Source: Desulfarculus sp. (GTDB lineage Bacteria; Desulfobacterota; Desulfarculia; Desulfarculales; Desulfarculaceae). From it: DNA of 64,000 nucleotides. The position numbers and the translations under genes were made by a program. Below are positions 29,529 through 38,890 of this stretch, in pieces. The DNA is taken from positions 102,577 through 166,576 of the forward strand of contig JACRDC010000037.1 in the NCBI GenBank assembly GCA_016218705.1, read 5' to 3'. Every line of letters begins with the position of its first letter. Positions within the stretch are counted from its first letter, which is position 1. The notes under the pieces are model-generated. The model worked only from the letters and a program-made list of their open reading frames with translations. It was not told where the DNA came from and did not search any database.

Positions 29529-30869
29529 CTACTTGCAGCGGCTTGAATCCTTGGGTTGGGGCAAGGTCACGAACTCAGCGGGAATGGTGGTGATCTTGTC
29601 CATGAAGGCGCAATCCTTGTACCACTTGTTGGGAGACACGAACTCGGTGACATAGGTGTCGCGCACCACGCGGTGGTCGCAGGCCCGCATGGTCAGCTTC
29701 TGGCCGATCAGGCCGGTCCACTCGTCGCCTTCCCAGACCTTGATGACCTTTTCCGCGTCAGCGCTGCCGGCCCGCTCCATCGCGTCCAGGAGCCAGTAAA
29801 GGGACTCCGCATAGGCGCCGGTGGTGGAGCCCAGCCACTCGTAGAGGGGGGTGTTGTAGGGGGCCGCCCAGGTCTTCCAGGCCTCGTGCCACTTGTGCTG
29901 GATGCCGTCCTGGAAGTTGATCAGCAGCTCGCTGGCGAAGACCAGCCCCTTGGAGCCCTCCGGACCCACCGCGATCAGGCCGTTGATGTCGTCCAGGAAG
30001 ATGCCGGCCACGGGCAGATTGATGCCCATCTGCCGCGACTGCTTGAGCAGGTTGGAGGAATCCGGGATCCAGTCGCCGGTGAAGATCATCTCGGCCCCGG
30101 AGGCCTTGACCTTGGTCAGATAGGGTGCGAAGTCCTTGTTGAACAGGGGATGAAAGTCCTCGCCCACGATCTGGGCATCGGGCACGTACTTCTTGAGACC
30201 GGCCTTGAAGGACTCGGCCAGCTCATGGCCGAAGACGTAGTCCTGGTTGAGGATGTAGAACTTGCGCTCCTGGCGGGTGGCGAAGAACTTGGCCAGGGTG
30301 GCCCCCACCGAGTGGGTGGTCCAGATGTGCTGGAAGGTGTAGGGCGTGAAGGCCTTGCCTTCCATCAGGGTGTCGGACAGAGAGCCCGAGTTTAGGTGCA
30401 GCTTCTTGTACTTGTCGGCCTCGGCCTGGATGATGGCCGTGAGGTGGCTGCCCGCGGTGCCCCACAGCACGTCCACCTTGTCCTGCAGGCAGAGCTTCTC
30501 CACCGCCTGCTTGGTGTTGGCCGGCTTGCCCATGGTGTCGCCCTTTATCAAGGCGATCTTTTTCTTTTTGCCGTCAACGGTGATGCCGCCGCGCCGGTTG
30601 ATGTCGCTGGCCACCCAGGTACCGGTGGCCCAGTAGATTTGCCCCACCGAGGCCGCGTCCCCGCTGAAGGGCGCCAACACGCCGATCTTGACCACGTCGC
30701 CGCTGGGGTTCTCGAACTTGGCCGGGTCGAAGCCGGTCATGTCGGCCACCGCGCTCGCGTTGAAGCCGCGCGCGGCGCCAGCGGCCTGGGCCGGCCCCGT
30801 CCCCAGCGTGACACCGAGTAGCACGGTAGCGGCAACTCCCCACCAAATCGTCCTCTGCAAAACTCGCAT
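29529..30869 (-). CDS. Periplasmic branched-chain amino acid-type substrate-binding protein
   Basis: A 446-residue secreted protein with a signal peptide (basic MRVLQRT, hydrophobic core, cleavage near GPAQA-A). The mature domain follows the type I periplasmic binding fold: VVKIGVLAPFSGDAASVGQIYWATG split across the first strand and helix, IALIKGDTMGKPANTKQAVEKL, and YILNQDYVFGHE. The ATG at 30867-30869 has a strong GGGGAGG seven bases upstream. It is the first gene of the liv operon. The protein is longer than E. coli LivJ/K, as for many anaerobe homologues with amide, urea or aromatic-acid ligands; the ligand is not predictable here. A TetR gene lies 105 bp upstream in the same direction. 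Confidence 0.93.
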   Translation of the reverse strand: MRVLQRTIWWGVAATVLLGVTLGTGPAQAAGAARGFNASAVADMTGFDPAKFENPSGDVVKIGVLAPFSGDAASVGQIYWATGTWVASDINRRGGITVDGKKKKIALIKGDTMGKPANTKQAVEKLCLQDKVDVLWGTAGSHLTAIIQAEADKYKKLHLNSGSLSDTLMEGKAFTPYTFQHIWTTHSVGATLAKFFATRQERKFYILNQDYVFGHELAESFKAGLKKYVPDAQIVGEDFHPLFNKDFAPYLTKVKASGAEMIFTGDWIPDSSNLLKQSRQMGINLPVAGIFLDDINGLIAVGPEGSKGLVFASELLINFQDGIQHKWHEAWKTWAAPYNTPLYEWLGSTTGAYAESLYWLLDAMERAGSADAEKVIKVWEGDEWTGLIGQKLTMRACDHRVVRDTYVTEFVSPNKWYKDCAFMDKITTIPAEFVTLPQPKDSSRCK

Positions 30870-30973
30870 AATCGCCTCCCCGTTAGGAAACCACATCCCT
30901 TGCCCAAGACGGCCCCAATCGCCTGCGACTCCCGCCCTCCCCAGGCGCAATCGCAGGCGGCCGCGTTCCACAA

Positions 30974-31636
30974 CTACAGCGAGCCCAGCCCCTTGATGAA
31001 AAACTCGACGGTGGCGTTGAGGACCTTGTCCTGATCAAGCCCCCGCGTGGTCCAGCCCTTGAGGGGCAAAAAGGCGAAAATGAAGACCAACAGGCTGGCG
31101 ATCACCACCAGGCGTTCCTGGTCCACCTCCCGCCCCAGGGCCTGCTTGATCCAAACCATCCAGCGCTCGATCAGCTCGCGATCGGCGGACATGATCTCCT
31201 GCTTGGTCGTCTGGTCCAGAAAACGCGTTTCCTGGTAGGCCAAGGAGATGATTTCCGGACTAAAAGTCCAGGAGTGGCCAATGGCCGTGCGCATGTAACG
31301 CCGCAGGGCGTCCAAATCATTGATCTCTTCGCTTGGGACGAAGGCGGCGCGCACCTCCGAGCTCTCCCCCATCATCTCCTTGAAGAGCTGGCGCAGAATG
31401 TCGTCCTTGTTCTGCACATAGTCGTAGAGGCTGCCCGGGTTGACGCCCGATTCCTCGCAGATGTCTTGGATGGTGGTGACCGGGAAGCCTTTCTTGGTGA
31501 AGAGCTTGCGGGCCGCTTCCAGGATCTGGGCACGGCGCTTCTTGACCAAGTCCTTGTTCTTGATCTGCCGATACCGCCGGATGCCCAGCCCGTCGTCGTG
31601 TTGCTCGGCGCTGGTGGGCGTGTTCTTTTCAGACAC
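30974..31636 (-). CDS. TetR/AcrR family transcriptional regulator
   Basis: A 220-residue regulator with an N-terminal helix-turn-helix (about 32-80): RRAQILEAARKLFTKKGF, TTIQDICEESGVNPGSLYDY and KDDILRQLF. The C-terminal half is a typical all-helical ligand domain. It is transcribed toward the liv operon and sits beside about 580 bp of DNA with two inverted 31-bp copies of a palindrome-containing sequence, the likely operators. It resembles regulators of acyl-CoA or transport genes; the inducer is unknown. Confidence 0.93.
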   Translation of the reverse strand: MSEKNTPTSAEQHDDGLGIRRYRQIKNKDLVKKRRAQILEAARKLFTKKGFPVTTIQDICEESGVNPGSLYDYVQNKDDILRQLFKEMMGESSEVRAAFVPSEEINDLDALRRYMRTAIGHSWTFSPEIISLAYQETRFLDQTTKQEIMSADRELIERWMVWIKQALGREVDQERLVVIASLLVFIFAFLPLKGWTTRGLDQDKVLNATVEFFIKGLGSL

Positions 31637-31814
31637 TGGCGACTCCTCTGCTCATGGCCCGGGCGGCGGTGCCGGTGGTGGTGGTGGCATACCCCAGCCC
31701 GCCTTGGCCAGGGCGGATGAACTGCGCTGGCAACTGCTTGATATTAAACATATTGATATGGCCAAGCACGCTTTGCCCAAGGGCAGGTGAAGTTGTTAAT
31801 GCTGTGGCGCGTCT

Positions 31815-31845
31815 GCCATATTTAATTTGGCTGACGATCATCAGC
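31815..31845. promoter_or_regulatory. Putative TetR operator, arm 1
   Basis: 31 bases ending in GCTGACGATCATCAGC; the reverse complement matches 32026-32056 with two mismatches. It lies about 180 bp upstream of the TetR gene start. Confidence 0.55.
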
Positions 31846-32025
31846 AAAATACCAATTCGGCGCTCTGCTTGTCAAGCCAGTTCATGGGGCTGGGGCCAAA
31901 AAACGCACAAGCCAAGGGCGCCGCCGGGCTTGGCCAGCCCAACAGCAAATAATCACTGCATTAATGTCCTGAGAGCCGGAAAGGGGGGAAGCGGCTTGAC
32001 AGGAGCAAGGGGTGGCTGCTACTCT

Positions 32026-32056
32026 GCTGACGATCATCAGCCAAATTAAATATGGC
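32026..32056. promoter_or_regulatory. Putative TetR operator, arm 2
   Basis: 31 bases beginning GCTGACGATCATCAGC and continuing into CCAAATTAAATATGGC; inverted copy of arm 1. It lies about 160 bp upstream of the DUF362 gene. Confidence 0.55.
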
Positions 32057-32215
32057 GGATAAAAATCAGCAAAGAGGCCCACGGAGAACTGGGCGATAAC
32101 GGCCTGGCAGGCAACCTATTGGCGCTAAGGCCCGTGAGGTGGGCGGCGGGCGCGCAAGCCCGTGGCCAAGCCCTCAGGGGCGGGGCGGGCCAGCAGCCCA
32201 GCAAAGGGGGAAGGC

Positions 32216-33538
32216 ATGAGCAAGCATAGTGTTTCCATCGTGCGCTATGAAAAACCCTTGGACTCGGTGCGCCGGGCCGTGGAGCTGTGCGGCGGCCTGG
32301 AACGCCTCGGCGCAAACGCCAGGGTCTTCATCAAGCCCAACATCGTATTCTGGAGCAGCAAGGTGCCCTTCCCCAAGTGGGGCGTCATCACCACCAGCCG
32401 GGTTATCGAGGACCTAGTGGCGCTGCTCAAGGAGCGTGGCGTGGAGGACATCACCATCGGCGAGGGCATGGTGGTGAGCCGGCCCGACGACAAGGAGACT
32501 CCCCAGCACGCCTTCGAGACCCTGGGCTACAACAAGCTCAAGGACCGTTACGGGGTCAAGATCATAGACACCTTCCAGCGCCCCTTCCAGGAGGTGGACC
32601 TGGGCGACGGCGTGGTGCTCAACTTCAATAGCGACATCCTGCACAGCGACCTCGTGGTGGACGTGCCGGTGCTGAAGACCCACGCCCAGACGGTGGTGAG
32701 CCTGGCCATCAAGAACCTCAAGGGCATGATAGACATCAAGTCGCGCAAGCGCTGCCACAGCGCCGACCCCCAGAAGGACCTGCACTTCTGGATCGCGCGC
32801 CTGGCCGAGCGCATGCCGCCCATCCTGGCGGTGCTGGACGGCATCTTCACCTCGGAGTACGGGCCGGCCTTCGACGGAGTGATTCACCGTGGCAACATCC
32901 TGGTGGCCTCCTGGGACGTGCTTTCGGCCGACCTGGTGGGCTGCCGCCTGCTGGGCCATGACCCGGCCGATGTGCCCTATCTGGCGCACGCCGCCCGGCG
33001 CCGTGGCCGCCCCCTGGACCTCTCCGACGTGGAGGTGATAGGCGAGCGCATCGAGGACCTGGCCAGGCCCCACCAATGGAGCTTCCCCTACAACGAGGCT
33101 GGCACCCTGCCCCTGCCCATGGCCAAGCGGGGCATGACCGGCGTCAGCTTTTACAAGTATGACTCCAGCCTGTGCACCTATTGCTCCAGCATCAACGGCG
33201 TGGTGATCCAGGCCGTGGCCTCGGCCTGGCGCGGCGAGCCCTGGCAGGACGTGGAGATTCTCACCGGCAAGATGATGCAACCCCGCCCCGGGGCCAAGAA
33301 GACCATCCTGCTGGGCAAGTGCATGTCCCAGGCCCACAAGGACAACCTCGCCATCAAGGAGAAGATAGCCATCAAGGGCTGCCCCCCCCAGCCGGAGCAG
33401 ATCGTCCACGCCCTGCACCAGGCGGGCATCATGGCCGACCCGGCCCTCTTCGCCAACCTGGAGGCGATGCCGGGCACCTTCCTCAAGCGCTACAAGGACC
33501 GGCCCGAGTTCGACGAAGGCCTCTTTCGCGTGAGCTGA
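32216..33538 (+). CDS. DUF362 domain-containing protein
   Basis: A 440-residue protein with the DUF362 fold: ARVFIKPNIVFW near 37, DITIGEGMVVSRP near 80, DLVVDVPVLKTHAQTVVSLAIKNLKG (read in parts) near 145-170 and ILAVLDGIFTSEYGP near 205. A cysteine cluster CTYCSSINGV near 320 and LGKCMSQ near 365 could bind an Fe-S cluster, although a full ferredoxin motif is absent. The start is the ATG after AAGGGGGAAGG. The family is uncharacterised; members are common in anaerobes. It faces the TetR gene across the operator-bearing region, so the two are probably co-regulated. No signal peptide is present. Confidence 0.9.
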   Translation: MSKHSVSIVRYEKPLDSVRRAVELCGGLERLGANARVFIKPNIVFWSSKVPFPKWGVITTSRVIEDLVALLKERGVEDITIGEGMVVSRPDDKETPQHAFETLGYNKLKDRYGVKIIDTFQRPFQEVDLGDGVVLNFNSDILHSDLVVDVPVLKTHAQTVVSLAIKNLKGMIDIKSRKRCHSADPQKDLHFWIARLAERMPPILAVLDGIFTSEYGPAFDGVIHRGNILVASWDVLSADLVGCRLLGHDPADVPYLAHAARRRGRPLDLSDVEVIGERIEDLARPHQWSFPYNEAGTLPLPMAKRGMTGVSFYKYDSSLCTYCSSINGVVIQAVASAWRGEPWQDVEILTGKMMQPRPGAKKTILLGKCMSQAHKDNLAIKEKIAIKGCPPQPEQIVHALHQAGIMADPALFANLEAMPGTFLKRYKDRPEFDEGLFRVS

Positions 33539-33549
33539 GGCGGGAGAGG

Positions 33550-33588
33550 GCGGCCCAGCCGGCGCCAAGACCGGTAACGGCTGGCCGC
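33550..33588. terminator. Hairpin between convergent genes
   Basis: GCGGCCCAGCCG pairs with CGGCTGGCCGC (one bulge) 11 bp after the DUF362 stop. No T-run, so it is a probable but weak bidirectional terminator. Confidence 0.45.
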
Positions 33589-33649
33589 TGATTCGGGTTG
33601 ATGGCCCTGGGGTGCCGCTGGCAGGGTTGGGGGGGTGTCTACGGGAAGT

Positions 33650-33675
33650 GGCCGTGGGGGTGGGTCCCCACGGCC
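33650..33675. terminator. Hairpin downstream of the SDR gene
   Basis: GGCCGTGGGG pairs perfectly with CCCCACGGCC around a six-base loop, 25 bp beyond the SDR stop codon. No T-run is seen on either strand. Confidence 0.45.
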
Positions 33676-33699
33676 GCTTGCGCGTTTCGTGGGGGGCGG

Positions 33700-34443
33700 C
33701 TATTGCATGAAGGCGCCGCCGTCCACGGTGATGGTCTGGCCGTTGACAAAGGAGGCGTCGTCCGAGGCCAGGAAAAGGATGACGCTGGCGATCTCCCCGG
33801 GCTGGCCCAGGCGTCCCATGGGCACCGCGAAGTTCTTGAACATCTCCAGCGTGGCCATGGGCACCGTGGCCAGCATCTCGGTCTCGACGAAGCCCGGGGC
33901 CACGCAGTTGACGCGCACGCCCCGGCCGCCCAGCTCCTTGGCCGCGGCGCGGGTGAGCCCCACCACGCCGGCCTTGGTGGCCGAGTAGTTGAACTGGCCG
34001 GCCGCGCCGAAGCGGCTGACCGACGAGAGATTGACAATGGCTCCGCTGCCCTGCTGACGCATGGGTATCATGCAGGCCTGCAGGCAGTTGAAGGTGCCCT
34101 TCAGGTTCACCTCGATAACTTGGTCCCACTGCTCTTCGGTCATCTTGTGGCCGATGGCGTCGCGGATTATGCCCGCGTTGTTGACCAGGATGTCCAGCCT
34201 CCCCAGTTCGGAGCGGGTGCGCTCCACCAGGTCCTGGACAAAGGCGCGGTCGGTGACGCTGCCCGCCAGGGCCAGGCAACGGCGGCCCAGGCCGCGCACC
34301 TTGGCCGCCACTTCCTCCAGGCGCCCGGCATGCAGGTCGCATAGGGACAGGTCCGCGCCCTCGGCGGCGAACCTGAGCGCGGTGGCGGCGCCGATGCCCT
34401 GGGCAGCCCCCGTGATGATGGCCACCTTGTCCTTAAGTCGCAT
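33700..34443 (-). CDS. SDR-family 3-oxoacyl/3-hydroxyacyl dehydrogenase (FabG-like)
   Basis: A 247-residue classical short-chain dehydrogenase. The NAD(P)-binding motif is TGAAQGIGAA (near 11), NNAG is near 88, catalytic Ser in NLSSVSRFG (near 138) and Tyr/Lys in YSATKAG (near 151), and the C-terminal DGGAF. An Asp after the second strand (LCDLHAGR) favours NAD over NADP. It is last in a minus-strand run of acyl-CoA ligase, acyl-CoA dehydrogenase, TetR and this gene, so oxidation of a 3-hydroxyacyl-CoA in a beta-oxidation-like path is likely. FabG-type reduction is the alternative. Confidence 0.92.
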   Translation of the reverse strand: MRLKDKVAIITGAAQGIGAATALRFAAEGADLSLCDLHAGRLEEVAAKVRGLGRRCLALAGSVTDRAFVQDLVERTRSELGRLDILVNNAGIIRDAIGHKMTEEQWDQVIEVNLKGTFNCLQACMIPMRQQGSGAIVNLSSVSRFGAAGQFNYSATKAGVVGLTRAAAKELGGRGVRVNCVAPGFVETEMLATVPMATLEMFKNFAVPMGRLGQPGEIASVILFLASDDASFVNGQTITVDGGAFMQ

Positions 34444-34515
34444 TATGCACAGACTCCTAACCTACAACCCGCTCCGCCTTCCACACCAGGAGGGCCGGCT
34501 GGGCTTTTCAAGAAA

Positions 34516-35259
34516 TTAGTGGTCATCGGGCTCGACGGCAGAGGCCACGCCCTGGCCGCCGCCCAGGCTGGCGTTGGCCAACCCTGTGGCCTGCCCACCA
34601 GAGGCCGGCGTGCCTTGGCTGGGCCGCCAGTGGTACCAGGGCCCTGGCTCGCCTGCCGCCGGCGGGGCCTCGCTAGTCAGACCGGTCATGACCAGGTCCA
34701 TGATGGGGTCCACCAGGTCCACCAGGCCGTGCTTGCGGCCCGACAAGACCCAGTTGGTGGTGACGTGATCCACGGCGCCCATCAGTACCGACCGGATGAC
34801 ATAGGGGTTGATGTCGCCCCGGAACTCCCGGCTGGCGATCCCTTCCTCGATGATTTGAGTGATCTCCTGGAAGCCCTCGCGGATGAGGCGGTAGCCCTCG
34901 GTCTTGCGGAAGTTGAGGTTGCCCTTGAGAATGAGCAGGTTGATGATGGCGTAGTCGGGGTGTTCCTGCCAGGTGTACAGGTAAAGATAGACTATGGCCC
35001 GCAGGCGGTTGGCCGCCCCGCGGATGAGCTGGAGGTGAAAGCGGTTCTGCTCGCGCACCTTGGCTATGAAGGCCTCGGGGATGCTGAACAGCAAGCCCTC
35101 CTTGGTGGAAAAATATTCGTAGATGGTGCCATCCGAGACGCGCGCCTCCTTGGCGATCTCGGAGACCGTGGACTCCTGAAAGCCGTTGCGGGCGAAGACC
35201 CTCTCGGCGGCCTCGAGTATCTGATCCTTGCGCGCCTTTAGCTTGTCTTGACTGCTCAT
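34516..35259 (-). CDS. TetR/AcrR family regulator (FadR/PsrA-like)
   Basis: A 247-residue protein with an N-terminal helix-turn-helix: RKDQILEAAERVFARNGF, TVSEIAKEARVSDGTIYEYF and KEGLLFSIPE (about 10-58). The C-terminal helical domain resembles FadR-type TetR regulators that sense acyl-CoA, though the family assignment is by general likeness only. A Gly/Pro-rich tail of about 45 residues after EAPPAAGEP is unusual. It lies between the acyl-CoA dehydrogenase gene (20 bp upstream) and the SDR gene (72 bp downstream), within the operon it probably controls. Confidence 0.9.
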   Translation of the reverse strand: MSSQDKLKARKDQILEAAERVFARNGFQESTVSEIAKEARVSDGTIYEYFSTKEGLLFSIPEAFIAKVREQNRFHLQLIRGAANRLRAIVYLYLYTWQEHPDYAIINLLILKGNLNFRKTEGYRLIREGFQEITQIIEEGIASREFRGDINPYVIRSVLMGAVDHVTTNWVLSGRKHGLVDLVDPIMDLVMTGLTSEAPPAAGEPGPWYHWRPSQGTPASGGQATGLANASLGGGQGVASAVEPDDH

Positions 35260-35279
35260 GCGGGTCGCCCCCGTTCCGG

Positions 35280-37082
35280 CTAGTCGGAAAACAGCCGCGC
35301 GTCCAGGCGCGCGGTCAGCCCATCGCTCTCGCCCAGGCGGTCGGCCAGGCCCTGGGCCTTGGGCAGCTCATAGTGGAAGAAATAGCGCATGGTGGCCAAC
35401 TTGCCCATATAGAAGGCCTCGTCGGACTGGCCCACGCCGCTGGCCAGGGCCTGGGCGGCCACCAGTGCTTGCCTCAGCCATTGCCAGGCCACCGCCACCA
35501 GCCCGAAGAGCTCCAGGTAGAGGGTGGCGTCGCAGAGGAACACCGCCACCTCGCCGGCGGCCGCCAACTCCTGCTTGGCTTGCGTGACCTCCAACAACCG
35601 CTCCAGGGCGGCTTGCAGGCGCTGGCCGTACTCCGCCAACTCCGCTACCTGGCCGGCGGCCGAGATGTCCCGCGCCAGCTCCCCGGCCAGGAGCTTCATG
35701 GCCCGGCCGCCCTGCATGCCAACCTTGCGCCCCAAGAGGTCCAGGCCCTGGATGCCGGTGGTGCCCTCGTGAATGGGGTGTATGCGCACGTCGCGGAAAT
35801 ACTGCTCCGAGGGGAACTCGTCGGTGTAGCCATAGCCGCCCAAGATCTGCAAGCCGGCGCTGGTGGAGAGGATGCCCATCTCCGAGGGGAAGGTCTTGGC
35901 CACCGGCGTAAGCAGATCCAGCAGCAGAGAGGCGTTGTCCTTCGCCTCGCCCTCGCCGTGGCCGGCCAGGTCGGCGTACTTGGCGCATTGCAGCAAGAGG
36001 GCCAGGGAGCCGTCCACCACCGCGCGCTGGAACAAGAGCATGCGCTTGACGTCGGCGTGCTCGATGATGGGCACCTGGGGCTGGGTGGGGTCCTTGGCGG
36101 CGATGGGGCGTCCCTGGGGCCTCTCTTGGGCGTATTGCAGCGAGGCATAGTAGGCGCCCGAGGCCACGGCGGTGGCCTGCTTGCCCACGCTGATGCGCGC
36201 CTCGTTCATCATCTGGAACATGTAGGCCAGGCCCTTGTGGGGCTCGCCCACCAGCCAGCCGTGGCAGTCGCCGGCCTCGCCCATGGCTAGTTGCACGATG
36301 GGGCAGCCCCGGTAGCCCAGCTTGTGAAAGAGCCCGGCGGTGTTCAGGTCGTTGGGCACCAGCTTGCCGTCCTCGGGCCTGAGCTTGGGCACCACGAACA
36401 GGCTGATGCCCTTGACCCCGGCGGGCGCGCCCTTGATGCGCGCCAGCATGAGGTGCACCACGTTCTCCACCGCGTCGTGGTCGCCGGCGCTGATGAATAT
36501 CTTCTGCCCGCTTATCAGGTAGTGCCCCTGGCCGGTGGGCACGGCGCTCACGGCCACGTCGGAGAGCGAGCTGCCGGCCCCGGGCTCGGTCAGGGCCATG
36601 GTGCCCTGCCAGCGGCCGGAGAGCATGTTGGGCACATAGGTCTCCCGCAACTCCGGCGTGCCAAAGGAGAGGATGAGGTGGGCCGCGCCGGTGGTGAGCC
36701 CCAGGAAGGCCGAGGCCGAGAAGTTGGCCGAGGCAAAGGCGTAGAGGCAGGCGGTGTTGACCATCACCGGCAACTGCATGCCGCCGTGGTCGTATGGGAA
36801 GGTGGCCGAGAGCCAGCCGCCCTCGCCGGCCTGCTCCAGGAGCTGGCGCACCACCGGGCGCACGCGCACCTGGCCCTCCACCAGCTCCGGCGGGTTCTGG
36901 TCCAGGTCGCGGAAGGCCGGGTAGAGCAACTGGCCGGAGATGCGCAGGGCCGTGCCCAGCATCATGTCGAAGCTCTCGCGGTCGTGATCGGCGAAGAAGG
37001 GCAGCCCGCAAAGCTCTTCCACCTGCCCCACCTCGTACAGGAGGAATTTCAGGTTGCGTTCGCTCAGATACTTGTTAGCCAT
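35280..37082 (-). CDS. Acyl-CoA dehydrogenase
   Basis: A 600-residue flavoprotein oxidising acyl-CoA to enoyl-CoA. Core motifs are GTMALTEPGAGSSLSD (substrate/FAD region near 160), HYLISGQKIFISAGDHD (near 190), and ILGGYGYTDEFPSEQYFRDVR near 410 with IHEGTTGIQGLDLLGR, the usual C-terminal signature. The extra N-terminal ~50 and C-terminal ~130 residues place it in the long ACAD group common in Deltaproteobacteria, with an extension like that of FadE5/AidB-related proteins. The expected catalytic Glu region cannot be assigned with certainty by eye. It follows the acyl-CoA ligase by about 140 bp in the same direction. Confidence 0.92.
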   Translation of the reverse strand: MANKYLSERNLKFLLYEVGQVEELCGLPFFADHDRESFDMMLGTALRISGQLLYPAFRDLDQNPPELVEGQVRVRPVVRQLLEQAGEGGWLSATFPYDHGGMQLPVMVNTACLYAFASANFSASAFLGLTTGAAHLILSFGTPELRETYVPNMLSGRWQGTMALTEPGAGSSLSDVAVSAVPTGQGHYLISGQKIFISAGDHDAVENVVHLMLARIKGAPAGVKGISLFVVPKLRPEDGKLVPNDLNTAGLFHKLGYRGCPIVQLAMGEAGDCHGWLVGEPHKGLAYMFQMMNEARISVGKQATAVASGAYYASLQYAQERPQGRPIAAKDPTQPQVPIIEHADVKRMLLFQRAVVDGSLALLLQCAKYADLAGHGEGEAKDNASLLLDLLTPVAKTFPSEMGILSTSAGLQILGGYGYTDEFPSEQYFRDVRIHPIHEGTTGIQGLDLLGRKVGMQGGRAMKLLAGELARDISAAGQVAELAEYGQRLQAALERLLEVTQAKQELAAAGEVAVFLCDATLYLELFGLVAVAWQWLRQALVAAQALASGVGQSDEAFYMGKLATMRYFFHYELPKAQGLADRLGESDGLTARLDARLFSD

Positions 37083-37219
37083 GGCTTGACTCCGCTAATA
37101 AAATTAGGCAGACCCGTAGGTTGCCCGGGCTTGACCTTGCCCGTCATGAGATTGTGGCCAAAGGTTTTCTCGGTCATGCCGCTCTTTTGGTTCCGGGAGC
37201 GCTTCTATCAGGGGTGTGG

Positions 37220-38890
37220 CTAGGCGCCCTCTTTTTGCTTGGCCAGTTCCTCGTCCCTGAGCGCCTTGCGCAACAGCTTGCCCACCGCCGACTTGGGCAG
37301 CGACTCCCGGAACTCGATCTGCCTGGGCACCTTGTAGCCGGTCAGACGTTCGCGGCAGAAAGCGATGATCTCCTGGGCGGTGGCGCTCTCGCCCGGCTTC
37401 AGGACCACGAAGGCCTTGACCGTCTCGCCGCGGTAGGGGTCGGGCACGCCCAGCGTAACCGCCTGGGAGACCTTGGGGTGCTGAAAGAGCACCTCGTCTA
37501 TCTCGCGCGGGTAGATGTTGAAGCCGCCGGCGATTATCATGTCCTTCTTGCGGTCAACGATGAAGATGTAGCCGTCATCATCCTTGACGGCCACGTCGCC
37601 GGTGTGAAGCCAGCCAGACTTGAGCTGCTTGGCCGTTTCCTCGGGGTTGTGCCAATAGCCGCTCATGACATAGGGCGCCTTGATGGCGATCTCGCCGGGG
37701 GTCCCGGTGGGCACCTCATGCTCGCCGGACTCCAGGTCCACCAGTTTCACGTCGGCCCCCACCAGGGGGATGCCGATGCTGCCGTGCTTTTTAAGGCCGA
37801 TAAAGGGATTGGCGATGCCCAGGCTGGTGGTCTCGGTCATGCCCCAACCCTCGGAGTAGAGGATGCCCAGGTCCTCCACCTGTTCGATCAAGGACAAAGG
37901 CATGGGCCCCCCGCCGGTATTGAGGAGCTTGATCTTGCGGTCCAGCTCCAGTTGGCCGGCTTTGGCGTGGTTGACGATGGCATGGGCCAGAGTGGGCACC
38001 GCGGGGAAGTAGGCGATTTCCGGGATGCGCTCCAGGGTGCCCATGAACTGGTCTATGTCGAACTTGGGCACCAGGATCATGGTGGCGCCGGTGTATACCG
38101 CGTATTGCAAGCAGCAGATCTGGCCAAAAACGTGGAACAGGGGCAGCACGGCCATGACCGTGCGCCTCTCCACCGGAATCATGCGCAGCGACCCCTCGCC
38201 CCACAGGGCGCAGGCCGTGGCCGAGGAGACGTAGTTGGCGTGGGTGAGCACCGCGCCCTTGGGAAAGCCGGTGGTGCCGCCGGTGAACATTATCACCGCC
38301 GGGTCCTGGCAGTGCACGGCCACCCGGGGCGGCCGCGCGGCCGGGGCGCCATCCAGGAGTTGGGAAAAATGCCGCCAGCCCTCGGGCAGGTCCAGGCCGC
38401 GGGCGGTGCTGGCGGGCACGCCCTTTATGAAATCCTGCAAGGCGGTAACCACCACCAGGAAGGGTTCCACCGTCTGGAGCAGGGCCTGCACCTGGGGCAT
38501 GGCCAGGTCGAAGGTAATCATGGCCCTGGGGGTGGTGGTGTCCATGACGTGCTTCAACTCGGCCGGGGTGTACTGGGGGTTGACGTTGACCACGATGGCC
38601 CCCAGGTGCAGCACGGCATAGTAGGCGAGGATGTATTGGGGGCAGTTGGGCAGATGCAGGGCCACGCGGTCACCCTTGCCGATGCCTTGGGCGGCCAGGG
38701 CCGCGGCCAGGCGCAAGGAGGCCTGACGCAGCTCACGGAAGGTCATCAGGCTGCCGTGGTAGTCAATGGCCGGTTTGTTCGGAGCCAAGTTGGCCGCCAC
38801 GCGCAGGAATTCCTGGATGGGCACCTGGGGATAGCGCAAGGTGGCCGGGGTGTTGGTGTCATAGAGTTTAGTCCAGGGTCTGTGTTCCAT
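37220..38890 (-). CDS. Long-chain fatty acid-CoA ligase (AMP-binding)
   Basis: A 556-residue adenylate-forming enzyme that activates a carboxylic acid to its CoA thioester. The AMP-binding P-loop is VIMFTGGTTGFPKGAVL (near 205), motif YSEGWGMTETTSLG (near 345), GWLHTGDVAVKDDDGYIFI (near 425), KDMIIAGGFNIYPREIDEV (near 445) and the C-terminal catalytic Lys in PKSAVGKLLRKAL. Start ATG 38888-38890 is preceded by GGAGAGC. It is the first gene of the acyl-CoA run and faces AT-rich DNA that should carry its promoter. Chain length of the substrate is not deducible. Confidence 0.94.
   Translation of the reverse strand: MEHRPWTKLYDTNTPATLRYPQVPIQEFLRVAANLAPNKPAIDYHGSLMTFRELRQASLRLAAALAAQGIGKGDRVALHLPNCPQYILAYYAVLHLGAIVVNVNPQYTPAELKHVMDTTTPRAMITFDLAMPQVQALLQTVEPFLVVVTALQDFIKGVPASTARGLDLPEGWRHFSQLLDGAPAARPPRVAVHCQDPAVIMFTGGTTGFPKGAVLTHANYVSSATACALWGEGSLRMIPVERRTVMAVLPLFHVFGQICCLQYAVYTGATMILVPKFDIDQFMGTLERIPEIAYFPAVPTLAHAIVNHAKAGQLELDRKIKLLNTGGGPMPLSLIEQVEDLGILYSEGWGMTETTSLGIANPFIGLKKHGSIGIPLVGADVKLVDLESGEHEVPTGTPGEIAIKAPYVMSGYWHNPEETAKQLKSGWLHTGDVAVKDDDGYIFIVDRKKDMIIAGGFNIYPREIDEVLFQHPKVSQAVTLGVPDPYRGETVKAFVVLKPGESATAQEIIAFCRERLTGYKVPRQIEFRESLPKSAVGKLLRKALRDEELAKQKEGA

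Larger units (their letters stand above)
31637..32215. promoter_or_regulatory. Divergent regulatory region between the TetR gene and the DUF362 gene
   Basis: It holds two nearly identical 31-bp arms in opposite orientation, 31815-31845 and 32026-32056, each with the pseudo-palindrome GCTGACGATCATCAGC (31830-31845, 32026-32041) next to GCCATATTTAATTTG. The arms are AT-rich against a GC-rich background. Placement, one near each divergent gene, fits TetR-type operators controlling both directions. No other gene is seen in this stretch. Confidence 0.6.
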
